In this document: positions 9,564 through 17,978 of the stretch, one piece after another | Layout of the letters: each line of letters opens with the position of its first letter | How positions within the stretch are numbered: position 1 is the first letter of the stretch | NCBI RefSeq assembly: GCF_004345735.1 | Contig: NZ_SLXL01000009.1 | Span: 52,921 to 116,920, forward strand | Source of the DNA: Rhodovulum adriaticum | Lineage (GTDB): Bacteria > Pseudomonadota > Alphaproteobacteria > Rhodobacterales > Rhodobacteraceae | Direction: 5' to 3' | DNA: 64,000 nt | The notes under the pieces: generated by a model | Told to the model about the DNA's origin: nothing | The model's input: only the letters and a program-made list of their open reading frames with translations | Database searches by the model: none | Made by a program: the position numbers and the translations under genes

Positions 9564-10241
9564 TCACTGGGCGCGGTCGATCAGCGCCAGCACCTTGGGG
9601 CCCATCGCCTGCACGATCAGGGCAACCCCCGCGGCAGAGGGGTGGATGCCGTCCCCCTGCATGTAGTCGCGCATCGCCGCGCCCCGGTCGGGCAGATCGG
9701 TCAGGCCCTTCAGGAAGCTTTCGAAATACAGCGTGCCGTGGGTTGCGGCCAGGTCGGGATACATCGCGTCAAAGGCCGCCTTGTAGTCCGGCCCGTAATT
9801 GCCCGGCGCCTGCATGCCGACCAGCAGCACCGCGACCCCCGCGTCACCTGCCGCCGACAGGATGCCGTCCAGATTGGCGCGCGAGGCCGCCGGATTGATC
9901 CCGCGCAGCAGGTCGTTGCCGCCAAGCGCCACGATCATCGCGTCCACGTCCGGGGTTAGGGTCCAGCCGACGCGGGACAGCCCGCCCGCCGTGGTGTCCC
10001 CCGAAACGCCCGCGTTGATCACCTGCACATCGGCCCCTTGGGCGCGCAGCCAGGCCTGCATCTGCGGCACGAACCCGTCCTCTTGCGGCAGGCCATAGCC
10101 CTGGGTCAGGCTGTCGCCGAGCGCGGCGATGGTGATCTGTTCGGCCTGCGCCGCCCCGGCGGCAAACAGCACCGCAAGGTTGAGCGCGACCACCCGCGCC
10201 CCATATCCAAGGGCAGACACTCCCCGCAGCAGGCGCCCCAT
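9564..10241 (-). CDS. Arylesterase / TesA-like SGNH hydrolase
   Basis: 225-residue periplasmic SGNH hydrolase of the TesA (thioesterase I / lysophospholipase L1 / arylesterase) family. A signal peptide (LNLAVLFAAGAAQA) precedes block I GDSLTQGYG with the nucleophile Ser; block II is NAGVSGDT, block III GGNDLL, and block V DGIHPS carries the catalytic Asp and His. Start ATG 10241 is followed directly by the signal sequence. Its start codon overlaps that of the divergent ABC gene in a CATG palindrome. The tesA/ybbA/ybbP neighbourhood is also found in E. coli, which supports the family call. Confidence 0.92.
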   Translation of the reverse strand: MGRLLRGVSALGYGARVVALNLAVLFAAGAAQAEQITIAALGDSLTQGYGLPQEDGFVPQMQAWLRAQGADVQVINAGVSGDTTAGGLSRVGWTLTPDVDAMIVALGGNDLLRGINPAASRANLDGILSAAGDAGVAVLLVGMQAPGNYGPDYKAAFDAMYPDLAATHGTLYFESFLKGLTDLPDRGAAMRDYMQGDGIHPSAAGVALIVQAMGPKVLALIDRAQ

Positions 10242-10935
10242 GACCGATCCGATCCTTTCGCTTGACGATGTCACCCTGACCCTGGCCGGCAATGCCGGCC
10301 CGGTTGAAATCCTGCACGGCATTTCCCTGGCGGTGAACCGGGGTGAAACGCTGGGGCTGATCGGGCCGTCGGGGTCGGGCAAGTCATCTCTCCTGATGCT
10401 GATGGGCGGGCTGGAGCGCGCCACCGGCGGCAGCGTCACGGCCCTGGGCCACGACCTGACCGCGATGAACGAGGACCAGCTTGCCCGGTTCCGCAGGCAG
10501 CATATGGGCGTGGTGTTCCAGTCTTTCCACCTGATCCCGACGATGACAGCGCTGGAAAATGTCGCAACGCCGCTGGAACTGGCCGGGCACCGCGATGCCT
10601 TTGACCGGGCCGAGGAAGAGTTGCGCGCGGTGGGGCTGGGGGCACGGATCGACCATTACCCCAGCCAGATGTCGGGGGGCGAACAACAGCGCGTGGCGCT
10701 GGCCCGAGCCGCAGCACCACGCCCGCATATCCTGCTGGCCGATGAACCCACCGGCAATCTGGACGGTGCCAACGGGGCGGCGATCATGGATCTGCTGTTC
10801 GGCCTGCGTGATCGGCATGGGGCGACGCTGGTGCTGGTGACGCACGCCGCGGATCTGGCCGCGCGCTGCGACCGGGTGGTGCGGCTGGCCGATGGCCGCG
10901 TCGCCGCGCAAGAGGGGCGGAGGGCCGCGGAATGA
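10240..10935 (+). CDS. ABC transporter ATP-binding protein, YbbA type
   Basis: 231-residue nucleotide-binding subunit of a MacB/LolD-type exporter. Walker A GPSGSGKSSL, Q-loop VVFQSFHLIP, signature MSGGEQQRVALARA and Walker B ILLADEPTGNLD are all intact. Its stop overlaps the start of the permease by ATGA, so the two are translationally coupled. Function of YbbAP pairs is not firmly known; the esterase next door suggests export or turnover of a lipid-like or toxic ester, which is inference only. The frame continues upstream of 10240 but only ATG 10240 fits the family. Confidence 0.95.
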   Translation: MTDPILSLDDVTLTLAGNAGPVEILHGISLAVNRGETLGLIGPSGSGKSSLLMLMGGLERATGGSVTALGHDLTAMNEDQLARFRRQHMGVVFQSFHLIPTMTALENVATPLELAGHRDAFDRAEEELRAVGLGARIDHYPSQMSGGEQQRVALARAAAPRPHILLADEPTGNLDGANGAAIMDLLFGLRDRHGATLVLVTHAADLAARCDRVVRLADGRVAAQEGRRAAE

Positions 10936-13454
10936 CCCTGCCTGTCGCTGCCCGTATCGCCCGCCGCGAATTGCGCGGGGGGCTGCGGGGGTTCTACGTC
11001 TTTCTGGCCTGTCTTGCGTTGGGGGTCGCGGCGATCGCCGCCGTGGGCTCGGTCCGTGAAAGCATCACCGCCGGGTTGCAGCGCGAAGGTGCGGTGCTGC
11101 TGGGCGGCAATGCCGAGATGTCCTTTACCTATCGCTATGCGGAGGACGCGGAACGCGCCTGGATGGCGCGAACCGCGGAAACCGTGTCCGAGATCGTCGA
11201 TTTCCGGTCCATGGTCGTGGTGGACCGCGACGGTGTGACCGAACGCGGGCTGACCCAGGTCAAGGGCGTGGATGGCGCCTATCCCCTGTTCGGACAGGTA
11301 GAGCTGGACCCCGCCGTGCCGTTGGCCGACGCGTTGGCGGGCAACGGGGCGGTGATGGAACGGGTGCTGGCCGACCGGCTGGGCCTGCGCCCCGGCGATA
11401 CGTTCCGGCTGGGCACCGGCACCTATGAATTCCGTGCCGTTCTGACCCGTGAACCGGACGGGGCAGGGGACGGGTTCGGCCTGGGGCCGCGGCTGATCGT
11501 GCGGACACAGGCGCTGCAGGGATCGGGCCTGCTGGAACCCGGCACCCTGTTCGAAACCAAATACCGCCTGGCCCTGCCGCCCGTGGCCGACTTGCCCGCG
11601 CTGGAGGCCGAGGCCGAGGACCGCTTTGCCGATAACGGGATGCGCTGGCGCGATGCCCGCAACGGGGCGCCGGGCATGACCCGGTTTGTCGAACGGTTGG
11701 GGTCGTTCCTGGTGCTGGTGGGGCTGGCCGGGCTGGCCGTGGGCGGCGTCGGTGTTTCCGCTGCCGTGCGCGCCTATCTGGAGGGCAAGACGGCGGTGAT
11801 CGCGACCCTGAAAACCCTGGGGGCCGAAAGCCGCACAATCCTGGCCGCCTACCTGATCCAGATCGGGGCGCTGGCGGCCCTGGGCATCGTGATCGGGCTG
11901 GTGTTGGGCGCGTTGTTGCCGCTGGCCTTTGCCCCGCTGATCCAGGCGCAACTGCCCGTGCCCGCCGAGATCGGGATTGCCCCCGGCCCGCTGGCCGAGG
12001 CCGCGCTTTACGGCGTGCTGACGGCGCTGGTTTTCACCCTGTGGCCGCTGGCCCGCACCGAAGAGGTCCGCGCAGGCGCCCTGTTCCGCGATGCGGTGGG
12101 GCGCACGCGGGTCTGGCCACGGCCCCGCTATCTGGTCGCGATCCTGGCGCTGGCCGGGGCGTTGATCGGCGTGGCGGCGTGGTTTTCCGGCGTGCCCGCG
12201 CTGGCGCTGTGGTCGGCCTTTGGCATCCTGGCGGCGCTTGGCGTGCTGGTGCTGGCGGCGGTGGCGCTGCGCTGGGGCGCGCGTCGGGCGGCACGGGCGC
12301 GGATCGTGCGCGGGCGCACGGCGCTGCGGCTGGCGTTGGGGGCAGTGGGCGGCCCGGCGGGCGAAACGACCTCGGTCGTGCTGTCGCTGGGGCTGGGCCT
12401 GTCGATCCTGGCCGCCGTGGGCCAGATCGATGCCAACCTGCGCAGCGCCATCAGCCAGGAACTGCCCGAGATCGCACCCTCGTATTACATCGTCGATATC
12501 CAGCCCAACCAGCTGGACGGCGTGCTGGACCGGCTGCAGGGCGATGCGGGCGTCAGCAAGGTGCAGACCGCGCCCATGCTGCGCGGCATCATCACCCGGA
12601 TCAACGGCCAGCCCGCGCGCGAGGTTGCGGGCGATCACTGGGTCGTCACCGGCGACCGGGGCGTGACCTATGCCGCCACACCGCCCGAGGGCACCATCGT
12701 CAACGGGGGCGAATGGTGGCCCGCCGATTACGACGGCCCCCCGGTCATGAGCTTTTCCGACGAAGAGGCCGAAGAGATCGGCCTGAAGCTGGGCGATGAT
12801 GTGACCGTCAACATCCTGGGCCGCGACATCACCGCCAAGGTGACCAGTTTTCGCGATGTGGACTTTTCCACCGCCGGGATCGGTTTCGTGATCGCGATGA
12901 ACCCCGGCGCGTTGCAGGGTGCCCCCCACACCCATATCGCCACGATCTATGCCGAACCGCAGGCCGAGGCCGCGATCCTGCGTGACCTGGCCAGCGCCTA
13001 TCCCAACATCACCGCGATCCGGGTGCGCGATGCCATCGACCGGGTGGCCGAGGTGCTGGACGGGCTGGCCGCGGCGATTGCTTATGGCGCGGCGGCCACG
13101 CTGGTGACCGGGCTGATCGTGCTGATCGGCGCGGCCGCGGCGGGCGAACGCGCGCGCGTTTTCGAGGCGGCGGTGCTGAAGACCGTGGGCGCGGTGCGCG
13201 GGCAGGTTCTGGCCTATTTCGCCCTGCGCTCTGCCCTGCTGGGGGCGGCGGCGGGGTCCGTGGCCATTGTCGCGGGGGGCGTCGCGGGCTGGGCGGTGAT
13301 GGAATTCGTGATGATGGGCGGCTACGCGTTCGAGCCGGTTTCCGCCCTTGCCATCGTTTTGGGCGGCGCGCTGGCGACGCTGGCGGCGGGGCTGGGTTTT
13401 GCCTGGCGGCCCTTGGCCGCGCGGCCCGCGCGTGTGCTGCGCGCCCGCGAATAA
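10932..13454 (+). CDS. ABC transporter permease, YbbP / FtsX type
   Basis: 840-residue permease with two FtsX modules, partner of the ATPase immediately upstream. First TM near residues 17-40 (GFYVFLACLALGVAAIAAVG), a periplasmic MacB-like domain, three helices around 255-370 (VLVGLAGLAVGGVGVSAAVR onward), two central helices near 400-445, a second periplasmic domain, and the C-terminal three-helix FtsX module from about 705. The architecture matches YbbP (about 800 residues). Expected to act as a mechanotransducing exporter rather than an importer. A GC inverted repeat without a T-run (13457-13473) follows. Confidence 0.94.
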   Translation: MTLPVAARIARRELRGGLRGFYVFLACLALGVAAIAAVGSVRESITAGLQREGAVLLGGNAEMSFTYRYAEDAERAWMARTAETVSEIVDFRSMVVVDRDGVTERGLTQVKGVDGAYPLFGQVELDPAVPLADALAGNGAVMERVLADRLGLRPGDTFRLGTGTYEFRAVLTREPDGAGDGFGLGPRLIVRTQALQGSGLLEPGTLFETKYRLALPPVADLPALEAEAEDRFADNGMRWRDARNGAPGMTRFVERLGSFLVLVGLAGLAVGGVGVSAAVRAYLEGKTAVIATLKTLGAESRTILAAYLIQIGALAALGIVIGLVLGALLPLAFAPLIQAQLPVPAEIGIAPGPLAEAALYGVLTALVFTLWPLARTEEVRAGALFRDAVGRTRVWPRPRYLVAILALAGALIGVAAWFSGVPALALWSAFGILAALGVLVLAAVALRWGARRAARARIVRGRTALRLALGAVGGPAGETTSVVLSLGLGLSILAAVGQIDANLRSAISQELPEIAPSYYIVDIQPNQLDGVLDRLQGDAGVSKVQTAPMLRGIITRINGQPAREVAGDHWVVTGDRGVTYAATPPEGTIVNGGEWWPADYDGPPVMSFSDEEAEEIGLKLGDDVTVNILGRDITAKVTSFRDVDFSTAGIGFVIAMNPGALQGAPHTHIATIYAEPQAEAAILRDLASAYPNITAIRVRDAIDRVAEVLDGLAAAIAYGAAATLVTGLIVLIGAAAAGERARVFEAAVLKTVGAVRGQVLAYFALRSALLGAAAGSVAIVAGGVAGWAVMEFVMMGGYAFEPVSALAIVLGGALATLAAGLGFAWRPLAARPARVLRARE

Positions 13455-13599
13455 CGCCCCGCCGGGCGGGGAAGGTTCCCGGCGAAAGATCGGTCAACCG
13501 CCCCACTTGTCGCGAAAGCTTCACAAAAGCGGCGTGGGTTTGACTTGACTTGCCTGCCCCGCTGTCGCATCCGGCCCGAAACCTCGTGGAGTGGCGACT

Positions 13600-14925
13600 A
13601 TGAAAATCGCGATGATCGGCACCGGCTATGTTGGTCTGGTTTCGGGCGTTTGTTTTTCGGATTTCGGGCATGAGGTGGTCTGCGTGGACAAGGACCCGCG
13701 CAAGATCGAGATGCTCGAACGCGGCGAGGTTCCGATTTTCGAGCCGGGCCTGGATCAGGTCATGGCGCGCAATGTCGACGGGGGGCGGCTGACCTTTACC
13801 GGCGATCTGGCCGCGGCGGTGGACGGCGCGGATGCGGTGTTCATCGCGGTTGGTACGCCGACGCGGCGCGGCGACGGGCATGCGGACCTGACCTACGTGA
13901 TGGCCGCCGCCGAGGAAATCGCCAACGCGCTGACCGGCTATGCGGTCATCGTGACCAAGTCGACGGTCCCGGTGGGCACCAACCGCAAGGTGCAGGCAAC
14001 CATCGCCCAGGCCAACCCGGCAGCGGATTTCGACGTGGCCTCGAACCCCGAATTCCTGCGCGAGGGTGCGGCCATCGACGATTTCATGCGCCCCGACCGG
14101 GTGGTGGTCGGCGTTGAATCCGGCCGCGCCCGCGACGTGATGGCAGAGATCTACCGCCCGCTGTTCCTGCGCGAATTCCCGATCGTCTACACCGATCTGG
14201 AAACGGCCGAGATGATCAAGTACGGCGCCAACGCGTTCCTGGCCGCCAAGATCACCTTCATCAACGAGATGGCGATGCTGTGCGAAAAGACCGGCGCCGA
14301 CATCAAGGCGGTGGCCAAGGGGATGGGGCTGGACGGCCGCATCGGCAACAAGTTCCTGCATGCGGGGCCGGGCTATGGCGGGTCGTGTTTTCCCAAGGAC
14401 ACTTCGGCGCTGGCGCGGATCGGCCAGGATTACGCCTGCCCGATGAAGATCACCGAAACCGTGATCGCGGTGAACGACGCGGTCAAACGGCGGATGATCG
14501 ACAAGGTGGTCGATCTGTGCGGCGGGTCGGTCAACGGCAAGGTGATCGCGGTGCTGGGGGTGACGTTCAAGCCCAACACCGACGACATGCGCGAGGCGCC
14601 CAGCCTGACCATCGTGCCCGCGCTGGTGGGCGGTGGTGCGCAGTTGCGGGTGGTCGATCCCCAGGGCCGGCGCGAGGGCGAGGCGCTGCTGCCGGGCGTG
14701 CAGTGGATGGACGATGCCTACAAGGCCGCGCAAGACGCCGACGCGGTGGTGATCCTGACCGAATGGAACGAGTTCCGCGGCCTGGACCTGAAACGGCTGG
14801 CCGGCGCGATGGCCCAGCCCCGGATGGCCGATTTGCGCAACATCTACCCCGTCGGCGACGTGCGCGATGCAGGCTTTGACGCCTATGTCAGCATCGGGCG
14901 AAAGGGCTTCGGCACCGAGGGTTAG
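13600..14925 (+). CDS. UDP-glucose 6-dehydrogenase
   Basis: NAD-dependent four-electron oxidation of UDP-glucose to UDP-glucuronate, a precursor for surface polysaccharides. 441 residues. N-terminal Rossmann motif MIGTGYVGLVSG, the STVPVGT stretch, the central SNPEFLREGAAIDDF motif, and catalytic Cys263 in GPGYGGSCFPKDTSA; the C-terminal domain contains LGVTFKPNTDDMREAPS. Start ATG 13600 has GGAG eight bases upstream; a GTG at 13591 in frame is too close to that site. Monocistronic, with no polysaccharide cluster beside it. Confidence 0.97.
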   Translation: MKIAMIGTGYVGLVSGVCFSDFGHEVVCVDKDPRKIEMLERGEVPIFEPGLDQVMARNVDGGRLTFTGDLAAAVDGADAVFIAVGTPTRRGDGHADLTYVMAAAEEIANALTGYAVIVTKSTVPVGTNRKVQATIAQANPAADFDVASNPEFLREGAAIDDFMRPDRVVVGVESGRARDVMAEIYRPLFLREFPIVYTDLETAEMIKYGANAFLAAKITFINEMAMLCEKTGADIKAVAKGMGLDGRIGNKFLHAGPGYGGSCFPKDTSALARIGQDYACPMKITETVIAVNDAVKRRMIDKVVDLCGGSVNGKVIAVLGVTFKPNTDDMREAPSLTIVPALVGGGAQLRVVDPQGRREGEALLPGVQWMDDAYKAAQDADAVVILTEWNEFRGLDLKRLAGAMAQPRMADLRNIYPVGDVRDAGFDAYVSIGRKGFGTEG

Positions 14926-15158
14926 GCGATCTGGCCGCGGCCGTCTGCCTCGTGGCCGCGTTCTGTCCCGCGCGCTGACGCGGGATGACCCCCATCCAAC
15001 CGCTTTCCTCGCAGCCGAAAGAACCTGTTGCAGACGGCGCTGTGCGAATGGCTGGCTTGGGGCTGTCGGCTGACCGGGCGGGTCGTGTTCCCGCCGCCGC
15101 GCTGTTTGCGGGGCGAATAGCCCTTCCGCCCGCGCGCGGGGCGGCGTAGACAGGCGCC

Positions 15159-16220
15159 ATGCCCGTGACCCTGACTTCGCTGTCCGACCTCGCCGCGCTG
15201 GAATTCGATGACATCATCGACGTGCGCTCGCCGGCCGAATACGCCGAGGACCATCTGCCCGGCGCAATTTCCCTACCGGCGCTTTCGAACGAGGAACGCG
15301 CGCGGGTGGGCACGATCTACACCCGGGAAAGCCCGTTCCGCGCCCGCCGTATCGGTGCCGCGCTGGTCGCGCGCAACGTGGCGACGCATCTGGAAACCGT
15401 GCTGGCCGACCGCCCCAAAAGCTGGAAACCGCTGGTCTATTGCTGGCGTGGCGGGCAACGGTCGGGCAGCGTGGCGCTGATGTTCCGCCAGATCGGCTGG
15501 CAGGCCGAAACGGTGGACGGCGGTTGGCGCAGCTATCGGCGGCTGGTTCAATCGGCCCTGTATGAGGCCCCCTGGCCCGCGCCGCTGGTGATCCTGGACG
15601 GCAACACCGGCACCGCCAAGACCGACATGCTGGCCCTGCTGTCGGACGCCGGCGTGCAGGTCATCGACCTGGAGGGGCTGGCCAACCATCGCGGTTCGCT
15701 GTTCGGGGGGATGGCCGGCGGGCAGCCCGCGCAAAAGGGGTTCGAGACCCGCCTTGCCATGGCCGCGCTGGATCTGGACCCGTCCCGCCCCGTGGTGGTG
15801 GAGGCGGAATCGTCCAAGATCGGCAATGTCCGTATCCCGCCCGCCCTGTGGAACGCGATGAAGGGTGCGCCCCGTGTGGAATTGCGCGCCCCCCTGGCCG
15901 CGCGGGCGGAATACCTGGCGCGGCGGTATCGTGACGTGACCGACGACCCCGCCCGGCTGTTGTCCACAATCGACGCCTTGCGTCGCCAGCACCCGCGCGA
16001 CCGGATCGAGGATTGGCAGGACATGGCCCGGGCGCAAGCCTATGAAGCGCTGGCAAGCGGCCTGATGGAACATCATTACGACCCGCGCTATGGCAATCAG
16101 CGCGCCCGGTTTCAGGATCGGCCCAGCCTGACCGTCGATCTGGACCGTCTGGACCCGGCGGCGCTGGCCCAGGCCTTGCCCCGCGTGATCGCGGCGATCG
16201 AGGCCGCGCAGGGGGCATAG
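15159..16220 (+). CDS. mnmH: tRNA 2-selenouridine / geranyl-2-thiouridine synthase
   Basis: 353 residues: an N-terminal rhodanese domain and a C-terminal P-loop domain, the MnmH (SelU, YbbB) layout. The rhodanese active-site loop YCWRGGQRSGS places the catalytic Cys at residue 95; the P-loop is GNTGTAKTDML. MnmH replaces sulfur by selenium in the wobble 2-thiouridine of certain tRNAs through a geranylated intermediate, using selenophosphate from SelD. The neighbouring convergent gene resembles the FAD half of a SelD fusion but has no SelD domain, so selenium supply is uncertain (see finding). The two genes end only 6 bases apart. Confidence 0.95.
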   Translation: MPVTLTSLSDLAALEFDDIIDVRSPAEYAEDHLPGAISLPALSNEERARVGTIYTRESPFRARRIGAALVARNVATHLETVLADRPKSWKPLVYCWRGGQRSGSVALMFRQIGWQAETVDGGWRSYRRLVQSALYEAPWPAPLVILDGNTGTAKTDMLALLSDAGVQVIDLEGLANHRGSLFGGMAGGQPAQKGFETRLAMAALDLDPSRPVVVEAESSKIGNVRIPPALWNAMKGAPRVELRAPLAARAEYLARRYRDVTDDPARLLSTIDALRRQHPRDRIEDWQDMARAQAYEALASGLMEHHYDPRYGNQRARFQDRPSLTVDLDRLDPAALAQALPRVIAAIEAAQGA

Positions 16221-16226
16221 GCCACG

Positions 16227-17360
16227 TCAGGGCAGGGCGTGAAACTGTGCCATGAACCGGCGGTCGATCCGGTCCTTCCAGCGCCAGACCCAGGCGCCCT
16301 CTATCTGCAGGGGTAGGCGGTCGGCGGCGGCGCGCTTGCCGCCCATCGAGATCAGCTTCAGATAATCGCGCTGCGGGTGGTAGGGACGGCGGTCGGTGCC
16401 GGTCAACTCGGCCCGCAGGTTGTGCAGCAGGATCGGCGCCTCGCGCACGGCATAGACGCCCGCCTTGGGGCGGGGGGCGTGGGACAGGTGCGCGCAATCG
16501 CCCGCGGCATAAATGGTCGGATCGGTCACCGAGCGCAGGAAACGATCGACCGTCACGAAGCCATCTGTCAGGTGCAGCCCGGTCTCCGCCAGCCAGCCCT
16601 GGGGCCGGGTGCCCGCCGCCCCGATCACCAGATCGGCAGGGAGCGTTTCGCCACCGGCCAGTTCCGCGCCCGCAGCGGTGATGCGCGTGATCCGAACCCC
16701 TGTGCGCAAGTCGATCCCTTGCGTTGAAATCTGATCGCTCAGCGCCGCGCGCGCGCCGCGCCGCACGTCGCGCAGGATCTGCGTGCCCGCGTCCAGCAGC
16801 GTGACCCGTGGCGCCAGTCCCGCCGTTGCCAGCCGGTGCCGCGCGGCCAGCGCCAGTTCCACACCCGCCACGCCCGCGCCGATCACGGTGACATGCGGGG
16901 CGGCCCGGCCTGCGCGGGCGCGGGAAACGAAATCCTCCCACGCCTGGGCAAAGGCGCCCAGTGGTTTCGCGGGCACCGCGTGGTCGGTGAAACCGGGCAG
17001 GTCAGGCAGGTCAGAGGTGATGCCGATATCGACCGAGGCCAGGTCATAGGGAATATCCGGCTGGCCCGTGACGCGGATCACCCGGCGGTCGCGGTCGATG
17101 CCCGTCGCGCGGCCCAGCACCACATGCGCGCCCGCATGGCGGGCCAGGGGGTCAAGGTCGATTTCCAGCTGATCGCGTGTGTAATGACCTGCCACCAGCC
17201 CCGGCAGCATCCCCGAATAGGGGGCCGTCGGGCCGGGGTTGATGACCGTCAGGCGGACGCCGGGCAGCGGGTTCTGCCCCCACATCAGCAGAACCAGCGC
17301 ATGGGTATGACCGCCCCCGATCAGAACCAGGTTGCGGGGGGCGGGCAGTGGATCGGTCAT
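16227..17360 (-). CDS. NAD(P)/FAD-dependent oxidoreductase, SelD-fusion FAD half without SelD
   Basis: 377-residue pyridine nucleotide-disulfide oxidoreductase related to type II NADH dehydrogenase: FAD motif NLVLIGGGHTHALVLLMWG, NAD motif HVTVIGAGVAGVELAL, and second FAD motif TIYAAGDCAHLSH. In many Rhodobacteraceae this exact kind of domain is the N-terminal half of a protein of about 720 residues ending in selenide,water dikinase. Here translation stops after WKDRIDRRFMAQFHALP, where the kinase part would begin. Start ATG 17360; an alternative ATG at 17393 is in frame. Last gene of the preceding operon by position (63 bases after the PNPOx-like gene). Confidence 0.85.
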   Translation of the reverse strand: MTDPLPAPRNLVLIGGGHTHALVLLMWGQNPLPGVRLTVINPGPTAPYSGMLPGLVAGHYTRDQLEIDLDPLARHAGAHVVLGRATGIDRDRRVIRVTGQPDIPYDLASVDIGITSDLPDLPGFTDHAVPAKPLGAFAQAWEDFVSRARAGRAAPHVTVIGAGVAGVELALAARHRLATAGLAPRVTLLDAGTQILRDVRRGARAALSDQISTQGIDLRTGVRITRITAAGAELAGGETLPADLVIGAAGTRPQGWLAETGLHLTDGFVTVDRFLRSVTDPTIYAAGDCAHLSHAPRPKAGVYAVREAPILLHNLRAELTGTDRRPYHPQRDYLKLISMGGKRAAADRLPLQIEGAWVWRWKDRIDRRFMAQFHALP

Positions 17361-17423
17361 GGGCGCGGGCCTTTGCTGGTGGTTTTTCTGCATATAGGCC
17401 CGTGCGGCGTGCCGCGACAGGGG

Positions 17424-17978
17424 TCAGGGCGCGCGCCAGCCGCCCAGCCAGCCATCCGCGGCGGTGAAGACCGCGCGGCGGTGGTGGTCGGGCCGCAACA
17501 GCAGCGTTTCGATCCGGTCCAACGTGCCGCGCAGCACCGCAAAGGCGGCGCGGTCCGGGCCATTGCAGTGATCCGCCGGGGTGCCCAGCGGTGCGCCGGG
17601 GGGCGGTGAACCACCGTAAAGTGTGCGCGAGGGCGGGGAAAGCGCCTGCCATTGCGGCTCTGCCGCGTCGCCGGCGATCACATCGAACCGGGCGCGCAGG
17701 CGGATCTGCAGCAGCGCCTGCGCATCCCAGATCAGCAGCGTGGCGCGCGGGTCTGCCTGCAACTGGGCCACCTTTTCCGCGCGCAGGTCGGAATAGAACT
17801 CGACCGTACCGGCCTGCCGGTCGACCGCGCGCAGCACCACCATGCGCGCCTCTGGCCCCTCGGGGCCAGTGGTGGCCAGCACCGGGGTATGGGCCGGCAG
17901 GGTGCGGTTCACAACGCCGTCGAACAGGCGTTGCCAGACCGTGTCCAGCGTGCCCGGAAGGGTGGATATGTCACTCAT
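17424..17978 (-). CDS. Pyridoxamine 5'-phosphate oxidase-like FMN-binding protein
   Basis: 184 residues of the split-barrel FMN-binding fold. ARMVVLRAVDRQAGTVEFYSD and DLRAEKVAQLQADPRATLLIWD match the alphaproteobacterial PNPOx-like group that is distinct from true PdxH. The C-terminal part (DRIETLLLRPDHHRRAVFTA) is typical of that group. Its ATG (17978) overlaps the last 8 bases of the upstream lipocalin gene, so translation is coupled and it belongs to the same operon. Reaction unknown; FMN-dependent reductase or oxidase activity on a small molecule is the safest guess. Confidence 0.85.
   Translation of the reverse strand: MSDISTLPGTLDTVWQRLFDGVVNRTLPAHTPVLATTGPEGPEARMVVLRAVDRQAGTVEFYSDLRAEKVAQLQADPRATLLIWDAQALLQIRLRARFDVIAGDAAEPQWQALSPPSRTLYGGSPPPGAPLGTPADHCNGPDRAAFAVLRGTLDRIETLLLRPDHHRRAVFTAADGWLGGWRAP

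Noticed and set aside
10656..12935. 759-residue open frame on the minus strand
   Set aside because: Antisense to ybbP; rich in Gln/His/Arg/Gly, the mark of a shadow frame in high-GC DNA, with no domain and no SD.
13457..13473. CCCCGCC/GGCGGGG inverted repeat after ybbP as terminator
   Set aside because: Loop of only about one base and no T-run; not convincing as a terminator.
13009..14733. 574-residue open frame on the minus strand
   Set aside because: Spans the end of ybbP and most of UDP-glucose dehydrogenase in antisense; no family features.
14926..15158. Intergenic region before mnmH, checked for a tRNA, a selenium-related RNA or a small gene
   Set aside because: No cloverleaf, terminator or SD-preceded ORF seen; short ORFs here lack coding character.
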